Positions 26,690 through 35,438 are shown, counted from the first letter of the stretch. The stretch is DNA of 48,480 bases from Phormidium ambiguum IAM M-71 (GCF_001904725.1 NZ_MRCE01000048.1:1-48480), one strand, 5' to 3'. Program-made: numbers and translations. The notes: generated from the sequence alone by a model not told the origin.

Positions 26690-27823
26690 ATGTCTCAAAT
26701 TGCCGTCCAGAATCAAGATGCTAAATACACTCACAATGCGCTGGATGTTGAACTGCGTAAGGTTTTTAAGGTTTTTAATGGAGAAACTGCCGTTCGTGGG
26801 GTTGATTTAAACATCCACCAAGGCGAATTTTTTAGTATTCTTGGCCCTTCTGGGTGCGGTAAAACCACTACTTTACGTTTAATTGCTGGTTTTGAGTCGC
26901 CTTCTGCTGGAGAGGTGTTGATTCAAAATCAGTCGATGACTCATGTTCCGCCTTACCGCCGCCCAGTAAATACGGTGTTCCAAAGTTATGCTTTGTTTAA
27001 TCATTTGACGGTGTGGGAAAATGTGGCTTTTGGGTTACGTATTAAACGTCTCAATAAAGCTGCGGTTGCCGATCGCGTTAAAGGTGCGCTCAAATTAGTC
27101 AAAATGGAATCATTAGCTAACCGTTTCCCTACTCAGCTTTCGGGGGGACAGCAACAACGGGTGGCTTTAGCTAGGGCTTTAGTTAATCGTCCCGCTGTGT
27201 TGTTGTTAGATGAACCTTTGGGCGCGTTGGATTTGAAATTGCGGAAAGAAATGCAAGTAGAATTATCAAATCTTCACCAAGATTTGGGTTTAACTTTTGT
27301 CATGGTGACACACGATCAAGAGGAGGCTTTGAGTCTTTCCGATCGCATTTCCGTAATGCACGAAGGTAAAATCGAACAAATTGGCACTCCTAGCGAAATT
27401 TATGAACGTCCCCAAACTGCTTTTGTGGCCGATTTTATTGGGGATACTAATTTGTTTCGTGGACGAGTACTCGCTACTGAAGGTTCGGATTTACAAGTTT
27501 TGACTGATAGTAAAATTAAAATCTTTGTCCAAAAACAAGAATCTGCTCCTGTTTTTCAGGCTCAAGATCCAGTAGTCGTGAGCGTGCGACCGGAGAAAAT
27601 TAAACTAAGTTTTGATCCGCCAAGTTTTAAAGGTAATTGTTTTATTGGACAGTTAAAAAATGTTATGTATTTGGGAACTCATGTTCATTGTTTGGTAGAA
27701 CTGGATTCTGGCGATCGCATGACGGTGATGCAAGCTAATAATTTTGCTACTTTACCCGATGCAAATCAGCCTGTCTATGTTTACTGGAATCCTCACGATT
27801 GTCTGGCTTTAGTTAATAGTTAA
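26690..27823 (+). CDS. potA: Polyamine ABC transporter ATP-binding protein PotA
   Basis: The ATPase of a spermidine/putrescine importer, 377 residues. Walker A GPSGCGKTT at 52-60, the ABC signature LSGGQQQR at 149-156, Walker B LLLDEP with Glu174 and the switch His207 (VTHD) are all intact. A C-terminal TOBE region (about 290-375, with VSVRPEKIKL) is typical of PotA and related importers. The strong match of the neighbouring PotD, PotB and PotC genes supports polyamine as substrate, although ATPases of this class are similar across several substrates. It is the first gene of the cluster; a 67-base gap separates it from a small unknown gene. Confidence 0.93.
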   Translation: MSQIAVQNQDAKYTHNALDVELRKVFKVFNGETAVRGVDLNIHQGEFFSILGPSGCGKTTTLRLIAGFESPSAGEVLIQNQSMTHVPPYRRPVNTVFQSYALFNHLTVWENVAFGLRIKRLNKAAVADRVKGALKLVKMESLANRFPTQLSGGQQQRVALARALVNRPAVLLLDEPLGALDLKLRKEMQVELSNLHQDLGLTFVMVTHDQEEALSLSDRISVMHEGKIEQIGTPSEIYERPQTAFVADFIGDTNLFRGRVLATEGSDLQVLTDSKIKIFVQKQESAPVFQAQDPVVVSVRPEKIKLSFDPPSFKGNCFIGQLKNVMYLGTHVHCLVELDSGDRMTVMQANNFATLPDANQPVYVYWNPHDCLALVNS

Positions 27824-27890
27824 TTTAGCCAATTAACGCCAGAACTTCCTCTGATTCAATGATGTCCAGTTCATCAGGATAAAGAGTAAA

Positions 27891-28292
27891 ATGCTGGGAT
27901 TAGACGAATTTTTCCAAGAGTTAGAATCTCACTGTCCAAAAAAAGCGATCGCTACTTTCTTAAATAGTGAAGGTGAATGCTTTGTGGTAGATTTAATCCG
28001 AGAAGCAGATGCAGTAAAATATGGTTACGATCGTCATATCAAAGCATTGCTTAGCCAAAAAATTAGCCAAGGTTGCACTCCTTATGGTTCTCTGATTTTA
28101 CGTTCCTTTACTACGGAAATCGATCGCCTAACTCGCCTACCTTACAAGGAACTCCGAGGCTATATTCTCAAATCCATTGACGATCGTTTAGAATTTGAAA
28201 AACTTTCTCCTGAAATGTTATTTGCTTGTCAAAATACCGATGCTGAAACAGGTGAACCTTTACCTTTAGAACAATCAGTACGCTACTGTTAA
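27891..28292 (+). CDS. Unknown 133-residue protein inside the pot operon
   Basis: I do not recognise this protein. It is soluble, without signal peptide or membrane helix, and mixed alpha/beta in appearance. It contains FLNSEGECFVVDLI, the basic segment YDRHIKALL, a TRLPYKELRGYILK motif and three cysteines. It sits between potA and potD on the same strand, with gaps of 67 and 37 bases, and its codon use looks like its neighbours, so it is probably a real gene of the operon. A regulatory or accessory role in polyamine transport is inference from position only. Confidence 0.75.
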   Translation: MLGLDEFFQELESHCPKKAIATFLNSEGECFVVDLIREADAVKYGYDRHIKALLSQKISQGCTPYGSLILRSFTTEIDRLTRLPYKELRGYILKSIDDRLEFEKLSPEMLFACQNTDAETGEPLPLEQSVRYC

Positions 28293-28329
28293 AACAGTAG
28301 AAAAATCGATCGCCATTTACTAATTAACA

Positions 28330-29430
28330 ATGAAAAACTTGGCTCTAAAACGACGTAATTTTCTGAAAACAGCAGTAGCGGCAACTTCAGGCATAATTCT
28401 ATCTAGTTGTGGCTGGACGCTAGCCCAAGTCAGACCAGCTACTCCTAATAAAGGCAATTCTAATCAATTATATATTTATACTTGGTCTGGTTATACTAAT
28501 GATGAATTACTTAATAAATTTACAGAACTTACTGATGTAAAAGCAGTAGCCAATGTGTTTGATTCTAATGAGGCGATGTTAGCTAAAATTCAGGCGGGTG
28601 GGGGTGCTGACTATAGCATTATTTACCCTTCTGATTATATGGTTAGACAAATGTTAGAAATGGGTTTATTAATGGAATTAGACCCCGATCGTCTGAATGG
28701 TTTAAATAATTTAATGCCCCAATTTCAAAATCCTGAATATGACCCTGGAAACCGTCATAGTATACCTGTTAGTTGGGGAACAACTGGGTTAATTTATAAT
28801 AGCAAAAAACTCGCCAAAGCACCAGAAGATTGGGAATATTTATGGCAAAATAAAGAGATACTATCTAAACGCATGACTTTAATGGATGACGTGCGAGAAG
28901 TGATGGGGGCAACTTTGCGAATGTTGGGTTATTCATATAATTCAACGAATCGTCAAGAAGTAAATCAAGCTTACCAAAAATTGCGAGAATTAAAATCTGC
29001 GATCGCATCTTTTACCACTGATGCTTGGAAAGAACAAATCTTAGCTGGAGACTTATTAATCGCAATGGGTTATTCCGCAGATGCGATCGAAGTTATGGAA
29101 GAAAACCCCGATTTAAAATATGTCATTCCGCGCAGTGGAACATCCTTATGGACAGACACAATGGTAATTCCCAAAAGCGCACCCAATCCCGAAGCAGCTT
29201 ATGCTTGGATTAGTTTTATGTTAGAACCTTCTGTAGCTGCCTTAGTCACAGAAACCTTGAACTTTGCCACAGCAAATAATACCGCACTGAAAAAATTACC
29301 GGAAAAAATTACCAAAAATCCTACCTTATTTCCGCCAGAATCAGTATTAACGAAAGCTGAAAGAATCACACCAGTTGGTGAATTTAGCGAAGTTTTCGAT
29401 AACTACTGGACGCAACTTAGAAGCAGCTAA
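28330..29430 (+). CDS. potD: Polyamine-binding periplasmic protein PotD
   Basis: The extracytoplasmic solute-binding protein of the polyamine importer, 366 residues. The N-terminus has a twin-arginine-like KRRNFLK followed by a hydrophobic segment and a lipobox-like LSSC, so it is probably exported folded and lipid-anchored. YIYTWSGYTNDELL, DVFDSNEAM-like NVFDSNEAMLAKI and YSIIYPSDYM are typical of PotD/PotF proteins; IPVSWGTTGLIYN is another family segment. It is followed after 42 bases by potB. Confidence 0.93.
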   Translation: MKNLALKRRNFLKTAVAATSGIILSSCGWTLAQVRPATPNKGNSNQLYIYTWSGYTNDELLNKFTELTDVKAVANVFDSNEAMLAKIQAGGGADYSIIYPSDYMVRQMLEMGLLMELDPDRLNGLNNLMPQFQNPEYDPGNRHSIPVSWGTTGLIYNSKKLAKAPEDWEYLWQNKEILSKRMTLMDDVREVMGATLRMLGYSYNSTNRQEVNQAYQKLRELKSAIASFTTDAWKEQILAGDLLIAMGYSADAIEVMEENPDLKYVIPRSGTSLWTDTMVIPKSAPNPEAAYAWISFMLEPSVAALVTETLNFATANNTALKKLPEKITKNPTLFPPESVLTKAERITPVGEFSEVFDNYWTQLRSS

Positions 29431-29472
29431 AATCCCCCAAACTTTAAAATTTTCTATCTAATATATCGTCCT

Positions 29473-30390
29473 GTGTCTACTCAAACTCCTTCCGTAAATC
29501 CCAATTCTAACCAGCCTGTTCCTGCCAAAACTCCCAACAAAAAAGTTGGTCAACGGTGGTGGGAACCTTTAACACTACTTGGCCCGGCGGGGTTATGGTT
29601 ATTACTATTATTAGTATTACCCACTTTCGTAATTTTGGAATTAAGTTTAGTTCCCGGAATTAAACCCGGACAAGTAGTAAATCCTTCGGGAATAGCGAAT
29701 TATATTCAAGCATTTCAACCAGTATATCTGACAGTAATTGGTCGATCGCTCTTTTTAGCCTTCGGAACCACAATAATTTGTTTACTTCTAGGATTTCCTG
29801 TAGCTTATTGGATTGCCTTATTAAGTCCAAAAAGATGGCGAAACTTACTTTTAGTCGCCTTTGTTTTGCCCTTGTGGACTTCTTCATTATTAAGAACTTA
29901 TGCTTGGATTACCATTTTACGACGCAGTGGACTTTTAAACACAATTCTCGGAAACATCGGGCTTCCCCCATTAGATTTACTTTATACCGATACCGCAGTT
30001 CTCATAGGTATGAGTTATGGATTATTACCGTACATGGTATTAATTCTCTATGCCTCTTTAGAAAAATTAGACCGCAGATTATTAGAAGCAGCAGCAGACT
30101 TAGGCGCAAATCCAATTCAAACATTTACCAAAGTTACCATACCGCAAACTTTACCTGGAATTGCGGCTGGTTCCTTGCTAGTTTTTATTACTGGATTAGG
30201 CGATTTTGTCGATCCAGAATTACTTGGTGGTGCTTCCAGTATGACCGTTTCTCGACTAATTTATAACCAATTTTTAGGCGCAACCCAAAACTGGGGATTT
30301 GGCTCTGCTTTGAGTATGTTATTAATTATGGCAGTTAGTATTGCGATCGCACTTTTAATCAAATTTGGCGAAACAACTCCTCAGCGTTAG
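29473..30390 (+). CDS. potB: Polyamine ABC transporter permease PotB
   Basis: A 305-residue inner-membrane permease with about six helices (first at about 35-55, LTLLGPAGLWLLLLLVLP). The ATPase-contacting EAA loop is LLEAAADLGANPIQTF. The start is the GTG at 29473; no better ATG lies nearby. In the usual order potC would follow, but here a DUF29 fragment and a kinase gene intervene before potC at 32901. Residues after the EAA loop (GLGDFVDPELLGG) match the family. Confidence 0.93.
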   Translation: MSTQTPSVNPNSNQPVPAKTPNKKVGQRWWEPLTLLGPAGLWLLLLLVLPTFVILELSLVPGIKPGQVVNPSGIANYIQAFQPVYLTVIGRSLFLAFGTTIICLLLGFPVAYWIALLSPKRWRNLLLVAFVLPLWTSSLLRTYAWITILRRSGLLNTILGNIGLPPLDLLYTDTAVLIGMSYGLLPYMVLILYASLEKLDRRLLEAAADLGANPIQTFTKVTIPQTLPGIAAGSLLVFITGLGDFVDPELLGGASSMTVSRLIYNQFLGATQNWGFGSALSMLLIMAVSIAIALLIKFGETTPQR

Positions 30391-30414
30391 TGATTGGATT
30401 TTGGAGACAAGTTT

Positions 30415-30615
30415 ATGACAGAAAATCAAACGATTACTTCCAAAAGTTCCGAACTGTACGAAATGGATTTCTATGCTTGGACGATCGAACAAGCCCAGTT
30501 TTTGCGAGAAGGTTCATGGAATAATTTAGATGTCCCAAATTTAATTGAAGAAATAGAATCATTGGGGAAACAGGAACTCCAAAAATTACGAAATCGTTTT
30601 GGATTAAAATCATAA
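30415..30615 (+). CDS. Truncated DUF29-type protein
   Basis: A 66-residue open frame matching the N-terminal half of DUF29 proteins: YEMDFYAWTIEQAQFLREG, then LDVPNLIEEIESLGKQE. Full-length members are usually about 140-160 residues and continue with a helix containing HLLKW, absent here; the frame stops after NRFGLKS. I could not find the missing half in other frames just downstream. The ATG at 30415 has TTGGAGAC eight bases ahead; a TTG at 30394 would extend it. It is probably a decaying gene. DUF29 function is unknown. Confidence 0.6.
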   Translation: MTENQTITSKSSELYEMDFYAWTIEQAQFLREGSWNNLDVPNLIEEIESLGKQELQKLRNRFGLKS

Positions 30616-30736
30616 AATTTTTGCCGAAAATCTTAACAAATTGGCACTAGTAAAAATCAACTTGACATGATACTATCTAGATAATGGAAAAGGTCTGCTC
30701 ATATATACTAATTTTTCAAATTAAAAACCCTTGCGA

Positions 30737-30762
30737 GGTAGAAAGCGATTCCACTTTCTGCC
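30737..30762 (+). promoter_or_regulatory. Small hairpin in the leader of the kinase gene
   Basis: GGTAGAAAG and CTTTCTGCC pair with one mismatch around an eight-base loop, 20 bases before the ATG at 30783. It could affect translation start, but it is short and may be chance. Confidence 0.3.
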
Positions 30763-30782
30763 AAACAAAGCTTTAATTAACT

Positions 30783-32561
30783 ATGCAAATATGCCAAAAT
30801 CCCAATTGTTCAAATCCCTTTAATGCTAACAACAATAATTTCTGTAGTTACTGCGGTGCAAACAAACTAAGTACATTGTTTAGAAACCGCTTTCGGGTAA
30901 TTGGATTAATTGGTGAAGGAGGATTTGGGAGAACCTATCAAGCAGAAGATATTGATAGATTAGACGATCCTTGTGTTATTAAACAATTTGTCCCCCAAGT
31001 GCAGGGAACAGCAGCACTAAACAAAGCAGCCGAACTGTTTAAACAAGAAGCAAAAAGACTCTATGAACTAGGGGAACATCCCCAGATACCGCGACTAATT
31101 TCCTACTTTGAACAAGGAACACGCCTGTACTTAGTCGAAGAATTCATTCAAGGACGAACCTTATTAGAAGAACTGCAACAAAGGACATTTAGTGAGAGTC
31201 AAATATTGCAAGTTTTAACAGATTTATTACCAGTATTGCAATTCATTCACGAACACAAAATAATTCATAGAGATATCAAACCAGAAAACATTATTCGTCG
31301 CCAAAGTGATGGCAGATTAATACTAATTGATTTCGGTGGAGCAAAGCAAGTAACACAGACTAGTTTAGCGAAACCGGGAACGGGAATTTACACCCCTGGA
31401 TATGCAGCAATTGAACAAATTTCAGGTCATCCTTGTCTTGGTAGCGACTTATATAGTTTAGGTGCAACTTGCGTGCGGTTATTAACAGGATGCTTACCTG
31501 TTCCTGATACTTTTGGCGATCTGGAAGATTTGATATATGATTCTAATGAAGCGCGTTGGTTATGGCGAGAATATTTGCAAAAAAAAGGGGTAAAAATTAG
31601 TAATCAACTAGGGGAAATTTTAGATAAGTTATTAGCGCCTTTTCCTAAAAATAGATTTCAGTCAGCTGAGGAAGTTTTGCAGGTTTTGAATTATCCGCTT
31701 TCGAGTGTAGCGTTAAATTCAATTTCACCGCAACCTTATGTTAAGCCAGTGAGTAACTTGCAGGCTTTTCAATTTGAAGTAATTACTGTAGATTCGCAAG
31801 GAAAGAAAATCAAAACAGAAAGCCATCAAGCCGAATTTTTTGTGGAAAACTTAGGCAAAGGTGTAACTCTAGAAATGGTATCCATTCCCGGTGGAACTTT
31901 TATTATGGGTTCACCAAGAAATGAAGGTTATGCCAACGAAAAACCACAACACAAAGTCAAAATTTCTCCCTTTTTTATGGGTAAATATGCAGTTACCCAA
32001 GCACAATGGAAAATTATCGCCACTTTACCCAAAATAAGTTTAGATTTAAATCCCGATCCATCCCATTTTAAAGGAGCAAATCGACCAGTTGAACAAGTAG
32101 ATTGGCACGAAGCACAAGAATTTTGTGAACGACTTTCCCGAAAAACAAACAAAACTTATCGTTTACCTAGCGAAGCAGAATGGGAATACGCCTGTCGCGC
32201 TGGAACAACCACACCCTTCTACTGTGGCGACACAATCACGGCTAATTTAGCGAACTATGACGGAAATTATACCGAAGAAGTAGGGAGATTTCCCCCGAAT
32301 GCTTTTGGACTTTACGATATGCACGGCAATGTGTGGGAATGGTGTGCCGATCCTTGGCATGATAGTTATGATGGTGCTCCCGCTGATGGCAGCGTGTGGG
32401 AGTATGAAGGGGACTATAATAAGCGACTGTTACGCGGTATTTTGTGGAACAATTATCCCTGGAGTTGCCGTAGTGCAAATCGTGATTGGGATGAATCATT
32501 TAGTAAGTTTTGGCTTTATGGTTTTCGGGTAGTTACTGATACTTTTACTGGAACTTATTAG
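30783..32561 (+). CDS. Ser/Thr protein kinase fused to a formylglycine-generating-enzyme-like domain
   Basis: A 592-residue cytoplasmic fusion. Residues 1-30 form a zinc-ribbon-like start (CQNPNCSNPF, then CSYCG). The Hanks-type kinase spans about 38-305: glycine loop IGEGGFGRTY, Lys67 in VIKQF, catalytic loop HRDIKPEN (Asp164) and DFGG (Asp183). A linker leads to an FGE-sulfatase/SUMF1-like domain at about 360-590 with GGTFIMGS, YRLPSEAEWEYACRAG and MHGNVWEW. The usual RGGSW motif reads RGILW. In this family the C-terminal domain may bind or modify substrates, but that is not known here; no sulfatase gene is present. It sits between potB and potC, which looks like an insertion. Confidence 0.92.
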   Translation: MQICQNPNCSNPFNANNNNFCSYCGANKLSTLFRNRFRVIGLIGEGGFGRTYQAEDIDRLDDPCVIKQFVPQVQGTAALNKAAELFKQEAKRLYELGEHPQIPRLISYFEQGTRLYLVEEFIQGRTLLEELQQRTFSESQILQVLTDLLPVLQFIHEHKIIHRDIKPENIIRRQSDGRLILIDFGGAKQVTQTSLAKPGTGIYTPGYAAIEQISGHPCLGSDLYSLGATCVRLLTGCLPVPDTFGDLEDLIYDSNEARWLWREYLQKKGVKISNQLGEILDKLLAPFPKNRFQSAEEVLQVLNYPLSSVALNSISPQPYVKPVSNLQAFQFEVITVDSQGKKIKTESHQAEFFVENLGKGVTLEMVSIPGGTFIMGSPRNEGYANEKPQHKVKISPFFMGKYAVTQAQWKIIATLPKISLDLNPDPSHFKGANRPVEQVDWHEAQEFCERLSRKTNKTYRLPSEAEWEYACRAGTTTPFYCGDTITANLANYDGNYTEEVGRFPPNAFGLYDMHGNVWEWCADPWHDSYDGAPADGSVWEYEGDYNKRLLRGILWNNYPWSCRSANRDWDESFSKFWLYGFRVVTDTFTGTY

Positions 32562-32572
32562 TTCTTATTAAC

Positions 32573-32775
32573 TCTTCTTTCCTCTTCTTCTTTGCGTTCT
32601 TTGCGTCCTACCCTGCGGGAAGGCTACGCCTAACGCGGTTCAAAAAAAATATTTCCCGCAAATCAAAAAGGACAGCTACTCAAGAAGTAAGCGATTTGAG
32701 ATAACTTAAACAAAATATGCTTTTTTAATGAACCACGAAGACGCGAAGGACACGAAGGAAAGAGAAGGAAAGAGG
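32573..32775. repeat. Inverted pair of GAACCnCGAAGACGCGAAG repeats
   Basis: The left copy (32573-32642) reads on the minus strand and is split by the 25-base nested element at 32608-32632. The right copy (32730 to about 32775) reads GAACCACGAAGACGCGAAGG on the plus strand. The pair brackets about 90 bases and marks the right edge of the material inserted between potB and potC. Confidence 0.78.
32608..32632. repeat. 25-base small dispersed repeat nested in another repeat, copy 1
   Basis: The stretch starts CTACCCTGCGGGAAGGC and ends TACGCCTA. It is identical over 25 bases to 43836-43860. It interrupts the GCGTC...GCGGTTC core of the surrounding repeat, so it arrived later. Confidence 0.85.
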
Positions 32776-32900
32776 TTTTTAAGGTGTGTTATGGTTGCGC
32801 GTAACACATGAGACGAATTTGAGTGCAAGATCTAAGAAGAGAAAGAACGCTCAATCAAGTACATTATAAAGTTGTGAAGCACGAAACAGACGATCGCCTA

Positions 32901-33713
32901 ATGCCTAAACTACAGTCCCAGGAGAAACCGCGCTTTTATTGGCAGCTGATTTTCTCGCTGCTAATGTTTGTGTATATGTACTTGCCTATCCTGGTACTAG
33001 CGATTTTCAGTTTTAATGATTCTCGTTTTAGTGCTAGTTGGGAAGGTTTTACTCTGAAATGGTATCAACAGCTGTTTCGAGATCAGCGGATTCTTTCATC
33101 TTTACAGAATAGTTTGATTGTGGCTGTTTCGGCGGTGGGAATTGCGGCTGTTTTGGGAACGCTGATGGCTGTAGGTTTGGCGCGGTATCGCTTTCGGGGT
33201 AAGGGTTTGTATCGGGGGGTTTCTTATCTGCCTTTGATTATTCCAGATATTGCGATCGCAGTCGCCACCCTAGTCTTCCTCGCCGTCGTTCAAATCCGTC
33301 TCAGCATTTGGACTATTGTTGCCGCCCATGTCGTCTTTTGTCTCGCCTACGTCGGACTCGTTGTTTCTACCCGCCTCGCAGATTTAGATCCACATTTAGA
33401 AGAAGCTGCACTGGATTTAGGCGCAACACCTAGAGAAGCTTTCTTAAAAGTATTATTACCCGAACTTATGCCCGGAATTATCTCCGGTTGTCTCCTCGCA
33501 TTTGTTCTTAGTTTAGATGACTTTTTAATTGCTAGTTTTACCGCAGGTAGCGGTTCAACTACTTTGCCAATGGAAATTTTTAGCCGCATTCGTACTGGTG
33601 TTAAACCTGATATTAATGCTCTTAGTGTGATACTAATTTTAATTTCTGGTGTGGTTTTCTTCCTCGCTGAATCTATCCGTTACCAAAGTGCGGAAAAAAG
33701 GTTAAAGCAATGA
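32901..33713 (+). CDS. potC: Polyamine ABC transporter permease PotC
   Basis: The second permease of the polyamine importer, about 271 residues from the ATG at 32901 with six predicted helices (first LIFSLLMFVYMYLPILVL). The EAA loop reads EEAALDLGATPREAF, and LSLDDFLIASF and SFNDSRFSASWEG are PotC-like. I prefer the ATG at 32901, since the 26 extra residues from a GTG at 32823 do not resemble the family and no ribosome-binding site supports either. It is separated from potB by about 2.5 kb containing the DUF29 fragment and kinase fusion, so its transcription may rely on a new promoter or on read-through. Confidence 0.9.
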   Translation: MPKLQSQEKPRFYWQLIFSLLMFVYMYLPILVLAIFSFNDSRFSASWEGFTLKWYQQLFRDQRILSSLQNSLIVAVSAVGIAAVLGTLMAVGLARYRFRGKGLYRGVSYLPLIIPDIAIAVATLVFLAVVQIRLSIWTIVAAHVVFCLAYVGLVVSTRLADLDPHLEEAALDLGATPREAFLKVLLPELMPGIISGCLLAFVLSLDDFLIASFTAGSGSTTLPMEIFSRIRTGVKPDINALSVILILISGVVFFLAESIRYQSAEKRLKQ

Positions 33714-33745
33714 AGTAAATGATTGAAAATAAAGGAAAAATATAA

Positions 33746-33970
33746 ATGCAAGCAGTGGAATTTCAAGCAATCGTAAAAGAGGGAAAAATCCAAATTCCTG
33801 ATGAATACAAACAGGAATTGCAAGATGATGAACAAGTGAAAGTAATAGTTTTGATTAATAATAAACAGCAGCAAAATTGGAAAATTATGGATAAGTTATC
33901 CAAAAATCCAATTAGCGTTAAAGGGTTAACAAAGCTAACAAGAGATGAAATTCACGATCGCAGTCTATGA
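33746..33970 (+). CDS. Antitoxin of a VapBC-type toxin-antitoxin pair
   Basis: A 74-residue protein with a beta-rich N-terminus (AVEFQAIVKEGKIQIPDEY) like AbrB/VapB-type DNA-binding antitoxins of cyanobacteria, and a charged C-terminal half (NWKIMDKLSKNPI, then KLTRDEIHDR) likely to wrap the toxin. Its stop overlaps the toxin start by four bases (ATGA), the usual arrangement for translational coupling. It should bind its own promoter together with the toxin. It follows potC by about 30 bases but is probably an independent module. Confidence 0.8.
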   Translation: MQAVEFQAIVKEGKIQIPDEYKQELQDDEQVKVIVLINNKQQQNWKIMDKLSKNPISVKGLTKLTRDEIHDRSL

Positions 33971-34398
33971 GTGATAAAGTCATTTTTATAGACTCGAATA
34001 TTTGGTTGTATCGGTTGCTAGCTGACCAAGACCCAGACCCTCAAGAGGATGCACGAAAGCGTGGTATTGCAATTGCGTTAACCGAGAGAGAAGGGATTAT
34101 TGTTAGTACGCAGATAATTAATGAAGTTTGTTCAGTTTTGATCCGGCGGGGCGGTTTGAATGATTTTCAAATTCTAGATTTAATTGAAGATTTTGAAACT
34201 CACTGCACTATTATAGAGCTAACAACTTCTACTTTGAAACAAGCTGCTAATCTGCGGATTCAGTATAATTTTTCTTTTTGGGATAGTTTGATTGTTTCTA
34301 CTGCATTGTCTGGGGGTGCTAGTATACTTTATTCTGAAGATATGCAGGATAGTTTATTGATTGCTCATCAACTAAAAATTGTGAATCCGTTTAAATGA
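33967..34398 (+). CDS. PIN-domain toxin (VapC-like ribonuclease)
   Basis: A 143-residue PIN-domain protein, expected to be a magnesium-dependent RNase toxin. The acidic active-site set is visible: Asp9 in FIDSN, Glu53 in IINEVCS, Asp106 in FWDSLIV and acidic residues at 124-125 in LYSEDMQD. The intact active site suggests function. It overlaps the antitoxin gene by four bases and is followed two bases after its stop by a terminator hairpin. The RNA target cannot be inferred. Confidence 0.88.
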   Translation: MSDKVIFIDSNIWLYRLLADQDPDPQEDARKRGIAIALTEREGIIVSTQIINEVCSVLIRRGGLNDFQILDLIEDFETHCTIIELTTSTLKQAANLRIQYNFSFWDSLIVSTALSGGASILYSEDMQDSLLIAHQLKIVNPFK

Positions 34399-34399
34399 A

Positions 34400-34431
34400 A
34401 AAACAGGGCTAGAATTCACTAACCCTGTTTT
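34400..34431. terminator. Bidirectional terminator between the PIN toxin and DUF1517 genes
   Basis: AAAACAGGGCTAG and CTAACCCTGTTTT pair with one mismatch around the loop AATTCA. A-rich and T-rich flanks give an intrinsic-terminator shape on both strands, between convergent genes. Confidence 0.8.
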
Positions 34432-34466
34432 GATTATTTAGATTTTAGCGATTCGCAAAACCCCAA

Positions 34467-35438
34467 CTAAATCAGTTTCAAATTAGGATATTCGGCAATC
34501 ATGTCATCAGAAGAAAGAGTGTCGCCTTCTGCTTGGGGAGTCCACAGAACTTCCATTGCTAATAATTGATCTCCGGGAATACCACCAAACAAACGCAAAG
34601 CTTGACGTAAATCTTCTGAACTATTCACTTTTGGTAATTCCAATTTGCCCAAAGTAGCTGCTAACAAAGTCACGACAATATATTCACCTGACTCTTGTTT
34701 TGCTTCCACCAAAGCACCAGAAGTTTCACCCGCTGGTAAAGCAGCATTTGGAGTAGCTTGCTTTAACAGATTATTCATATTAGACAGAGTTTCAGAGGTA
34801 AACTTACTCCGTTCTGTCAAAGAAAGACGATTAAATTGAGCTTCCGCCGCCGCTAAACGCGCTTGTTGACTTTCCGTACCCGCATAAATCCAGTATTCGG
34901 GATGGCGTAACAAAGCTAATGTAGCTTCTTGCAATACTTCAGCGCGACCTTCAGGAGAACCAGTATCTGCTTTTTCCGCAATTTGATTTAGTTCGGCTTG
35001 CAAAGTCCGGGCATTTGCCAACAAACCAACCTGCAACTTGGCTACAGAAACACTTGGGTTGCTGGAATATCCTAATTCTTCAGTTTCGCCAGCCCCTACT
35101 CGACGAAAAGTTTGGACTAAAAAGTTAGCTAAAGTCAAGAAAATAATGATGGTAAACAAACCACCAAAACCGCCTCCAAATCCAAAAAATGGAATTAGGA
35201 AAGGAAATCCAAAACCGCCACCACCATAAGGATAATATCCTCCAGAAGGTGCTGGGGCATAACTGCGAGGCCCTGAATAAGTGCGACTAGGAACGCTAAA
35301 AGAACCACCACCAATACGCCCACCTGTTCCGGCAGCTAAAGCCCCATCAGCTTGACCTAGTGCTAAGGTGAGTACTAAGCCAAGAACAACGATCGGTTTA
35401 ACAAATGGTTTGATAGCTGAAAGTAATTTTTTGTACAT
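34467..35438 (-). CDS. DUF1517 membrane protein
   Basis: A 323-residue protein of the DUF1517 family found in cyanobacteria and plants. An N-terminal signal-like helix ends at ADGALAA, followed by the family motif GTGGRIGGGSF, a Gly/Tyr/Pro-rich segment (about 45-85), a membrane helix (GGLFTIIIFLTLANFLV) and a C-terminal domain of about 200 residues with VAKLQVGLLANAR, LRHPEYWIYAG and YIVVTLLAAT. The domain is likely exposed on one membrane face; function unknown. GAGG about nine bases before the ATG supports the start. It converges on the toxin-antitoxin pair. Confidence 0.88.
   Translation of the reverse strand: MYKKLLSAIKPFVKPIVVLGLVLTLALGQADGALAAGTGGRIGGGSFSVPSRTYSGPRSYAPAPSGGYYPYGGGGFGFPFLIPFFGFGGGFGGLFTIIIFLTLANFLVQTFRRVGAGETEELGYSSNPSVSVAKLQVGLLANARTLQAELNQIAEKADTGSPEGRAEVLQEATLALLRHPEYWIYAGTESQQARLAAAEAQFNRLSLTERSKFTSETLSNMNNLLKQATPNAALPAGETSGALVEAKQESGEYIVVTLLAATLGKLELPKVNSSEDLRQALRLFGGIPGDQLLAMEVLWTPQAEGDTLSSDDMIAEYPNLKLI

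Larger units (their letters stand above)
32562..32900. other. Repeat-filled gap between the kinase gene and potC
   Basis: About 340 bases made mostly of two inverted copies of the GAACCnCGAAGACGCGAAG repeat and the AT-rich sequence between them. The 3-prime part may include an upstream extension of potC (GTG at 32823) but has no convincing ribosome-binding site. No separate gene is seen. Confidence 0.6.

Noticed and set aside
32823-32900. GTG-initiated N-terminal extension of potC
   Set aside because: The extra 26 residues are charged and unlike PotC, and no ribosome-binding site precedes the GTG.
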